Shown in pieces: positions 6,237 to 7,753 of a DNA stretch of 7,753 nt. Under the pieces are notes generated by a model, which was not told the DNA's origin, did not search any database, and worked only from the letters and a program-made list of their open reading frames with translations. Source of the stretch: an uncultured Campylobacter sp. (GTDB lineage Bacteria > Campylobacterota > Campylobacteria > Campylobacterales > Campylobacteraceae). A program made the translations under genes and the position numbers. Numbering within the stretch: position 1 is the first letter of the stretch; each line of letters opens with the position of its first letter. The stretch is taken from assembly GCA_905373295.1 (NCBI GenBank), contig CAJPSJ010000088.1, positions 1 to 7,753 of the forward strand, read 5' to 3'.

Positions 6237-6992
6237 TTAATCTTCGCCCTTTTTAAGATACTTCTCGTAAAGTTTCGCCTCTTTTAAAAACGCGTAAAAT
6301 GCGTTAATGTTTGCCGTGATAAATCCCTTGCGCCCGTCAAAAAGCGATCTGCGCAAAATGTACGATTTAAAAAACACAAACGGATAGATCAGCAAAAGCT
6401 TCGCAAGGCTCGGCCTCTTGCCCTTTTCAAAATCCCCCTGCGCGCGCAGCGTGGAGTAGTTATTGTTTTTCGTAACGAGCTCTGCGATCGGCTTTTCGCT
6501 AAAATGGTTGATGCAAAATTTGCTCTTTTTCACCGCGCCTTTTATGATCGAAATTTGCGCGTGCACGCCCATGTTCTTATATTCGCCGCACTCCTTGCGA
6601 AAGAAGCGGATGTGGGTGTTTTTATGCACGAGATTGGAGCATCTGCGCCCCAGCGAGTATTCATGAAATTTAATATCCAGCGCCGAGTAATCGCTCTGGC
6701 TCATAAACTCCTCTATCTCGCCCTTTAGCTCAGGACTTACCTCCTCATCGCCGTCGAGATTGAGAACCCATTCGTTGCTGCAGAGCGAAAACGCGTAGTT
6801 TTTCTGCACCCCCTCGCCCCGCCAGTCGTGGTGGTAAATTTTATCGGTAAATTTACGCGCGATTTGCAGCGTGGTATCGGTGCTGCCGCTATCGACGATT
6901 ATGATCTCGGCAAAATCCGCCACGCTACGTAGCATACGCTCGATATGGCGCTCCTCATTCATCACTATCGCATAAACGGACGCTTTAATCAT
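6237..6992 (-). CDS. Family 2 glycosyltransferase, WaaE/LgtF-like
   Basis: A 251-residue GT2 enzyme with a GT-A fold, probably adding a sugar (possibly glucose) from a nucleotide donor to the lipooligosaccharide core at the cytoplasmic face. Motifs in order: YAIVMNEERHIERML (8-21) with the donor-binding NEE, IIIVDSGSTDTT (30-41), KNYAFSL and WVLNLDGDEEV (75-85) carrying the metal-binding D-x-D, then RFFRKE and GVHAQI (142-147), typical of the WaaE group. A hydrophobic stretch at 199-210 (LLLIYPFVFFKS) may lie against the membrane. I use the ATG at 6992, which has AAGGA seven bases before it and overlaps the deacetylase stop as ATGA, over a TTG 11 codons earlier. The coupling supports a joint role in making a surface glycan. 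Donor and acceptor cannot be read from the sequence. Confidence 0.85.
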   Translation of the reverse strand: MIKASVYAIVMNEERHIERMLRSVADFAEIIIVDSGSTDTTLQIARKFTDKIYHHDWRGEGVQKNYAFSLCSNEWVLNLDGDEEVSPELKGEIEEFMSQSDYSALDIKFHEYSLGRRCSNLVHKNTHIRFFRKECGEYKNMGVHAQISIIKGAVKKSKFCINHFSEKPIAELVTKNNNYSTLRAQGDFEKGKRPSLAKLLLIYPFVFFKSYILRRSLFDGRKGFITANINAFYAFLKEAKLYEKYLKKGED

Positions 6993-7753
6993 AGTTTGTT
7001 CCTTATCCTCGTAAATTTCAGCCAAAAATCAAAAAACCCCTCCGTACCCAAAATGCCGATACGCTTTACGGCGTATTTGTCGTCGCCCGCTTCGTAAAGC
7101 CCGCGCTTGACGACCACCGCGCCTTTGAAATTTGATCTGGCGATATTTAAAATTTCGTCGTTAAATTTACCGTAGGGGTAGGCAAACACCTCGCAAGGCT
7201 GAGCGCAAATACGTGCTACGCGAGCCTTGGATTCGATGATCTCATCTGCGGCGAGCTGCGGATCGCTCGCATAGGTAAGGTCTAAATTTACGTGGTGCAT
7301 CGTATGCGCACCGAACTCCACTAGCCCGCTTGCCTGCATTTTTAAAATTTGCTCCTCGCTTAGCATTCGCGCAAGATGAGCGGTGTTGGCGCGCTCCCAG
7401 TCGTTTTGTACGGCGTCCGGCACCAAAAATATGCTCGCTTTGAAATCGTATTTTTTCAAAATTTCAAAGGCGCTGGTAAAATTATTTTCAAATCCGTCGT
7501 CGAATGTGATGCAAATCGCCTTTTTAGGCAGCCGCTCTAGCGCGATAAGCTCGCCAAATTTAAAGCTTTTAAAGCCGTTTTTCGCAAGCCACGCGATCTG
7601 TCTTTCAAAATCAGCAGGTCTTAGTCGCCATTTGTCGAATTTATCGCCCTTGTGCTCCTCTACGCTATGATACATCAGCACCCGCGCCTTATGCCAGCCC
7701 TGCGGGATCCGCCACCAGTTATACCGCAGCGAAACGCCCACCGCGGCGGCAAA
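6989..7753 (-). CDS. Polysaccharide deacetylase family protein (CE4/NodB fold), 5' end beyond window
   Basis: A metal-dependent carbohydrate deacetylase domain. Numbered from the GTG at 7741: RVLMYHSV (20-27), the family's early block; ITFDDGF (78-84), with Asp81 as likely base and Asp82 as metal ligand; HTMHH (146-150), with His146 and His150 as the other ligands; and FAYPYGKFND (186-195), the substrate-groove motif in its YPYG form, as in PgaB/IcaB-type enzymes. The frame stays open to the window edge (F-A-A-A before the GTG), and the residues ahead of SLRYNWW look like the end of a hydrophobic signal anchor. I therefore think the true start lies outside. It probably removes N-acetyl groups from, or otherwise edits, a surface glycan or a lipid-linked precursor. 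The stop overlaps the glycosyltransferase start. Substrate unknown; the conserved residues suggest an active enzyme. Confidence 0.85.
   Translation of the reverse strand, partial: FAAAVGVSLRYNWWRIPQGWHKARVLMYHSVEEHKGDKFDKWRLRPADFERQIAWLAKNGFKSFKFGELIALERLPKKAICITFDDGFENNFTSAFEILKKYDFKASIFLVPDAVQNDWERANTAHLARMLSEEQILKMQASGLVEFGAHTMHHVNLDLTYASDPQLAADEIIESKARVARICAQPCEVFAYPYGKFNDEILNIARSNFKGAVVVKRGLYEAGDDKYAVKRIGILGTEGFFDFWLKFTRIRNKL
7000..7004 (-). promoter_or_regulatory. Ribosome binding site of the glycosyltransferase, inside the deacetylase gene
   Basis: AAGGA on the minus strand, seven bases before the ATG at 6992, within the last codons of the deacetylase gene. Together with the ATGA overlap it indicates translational coupling and fixes the start. 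Confidence 0.6.

Overview
The window looks like a chromosomal segment of an epsilonproteobacterium, most likely one of the higher-GC oral Campylobacter species (C. gracilis, rectus, showae or curvus type). The grounds are the purL-djlA gene pair, which I recall also being adjacent in C. jejuni, the Campylobacter-like GT2 and deacetylase glycan genes, and a GC-rich sequence dotted with AAATTT/TTAAAATTT words. The species cannot be fixed from the sequence alone. All six substantial genes and the broken 3' remnant read on the minus strand. The only plus-strand coding candidate is a nine-codon tail at the left edge.

In transcription order (right to left), the layout is as follows. At 7753-6237 a polysaccharide deacetylase (5' end cut by the window edge) overlaps a WaaE-like family 2 glycosyltransferase by ATGA, forming an envelope glycan module. 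After a 64-nt gap carrying a small palindrome comes purL (6172-3977), the large subunit of FGAM synthase of de novo purine synthesis. Three bases later is a DjlA-type membrane J-domain co-chaperone (3973-2999) with a TerB-like domain and an unusually long Gly/Ser/Tyr linker. A 348-bp gap (2998-2651) has no convincing gene but holds a degenerate repeat built on AAATTT. Then come two tandem lipoproteins that appear to be diverged duplicates (2650-2039 and 2024-1401) and a Clp-fold serine proteinase of the SDH/SppA-like group (1373-342) with an extra C-terminal region. Close spacing suggests these three are one transcription unit.

The left 341 bp is the most structured DNA. It has a perfect inverted repeat of at least 48 bp (1-48 and 175-222), an 11-bp hairpin inside its spacer, and a 14-bp hairpin at 286-323. 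Both arms of the long repeat encode the same peptide end, DELENRMCK-stop, in opposite directions. This suggests that the 3' end of a plus-strand gene lying mostly outside the window has been copied in inverted orientation, or that an assembly fold-back has occurred.

Most of the window is ordinary housekeeping and envelope biology. The parts worth a second look are the inverted gene-tail duplication, the lipoprotein pair next to the extended Clp-fold proteinase, and the repeat-rich gap. I found no CRISPR array, tRNA, rRNA, transposase or recognisable defence system.
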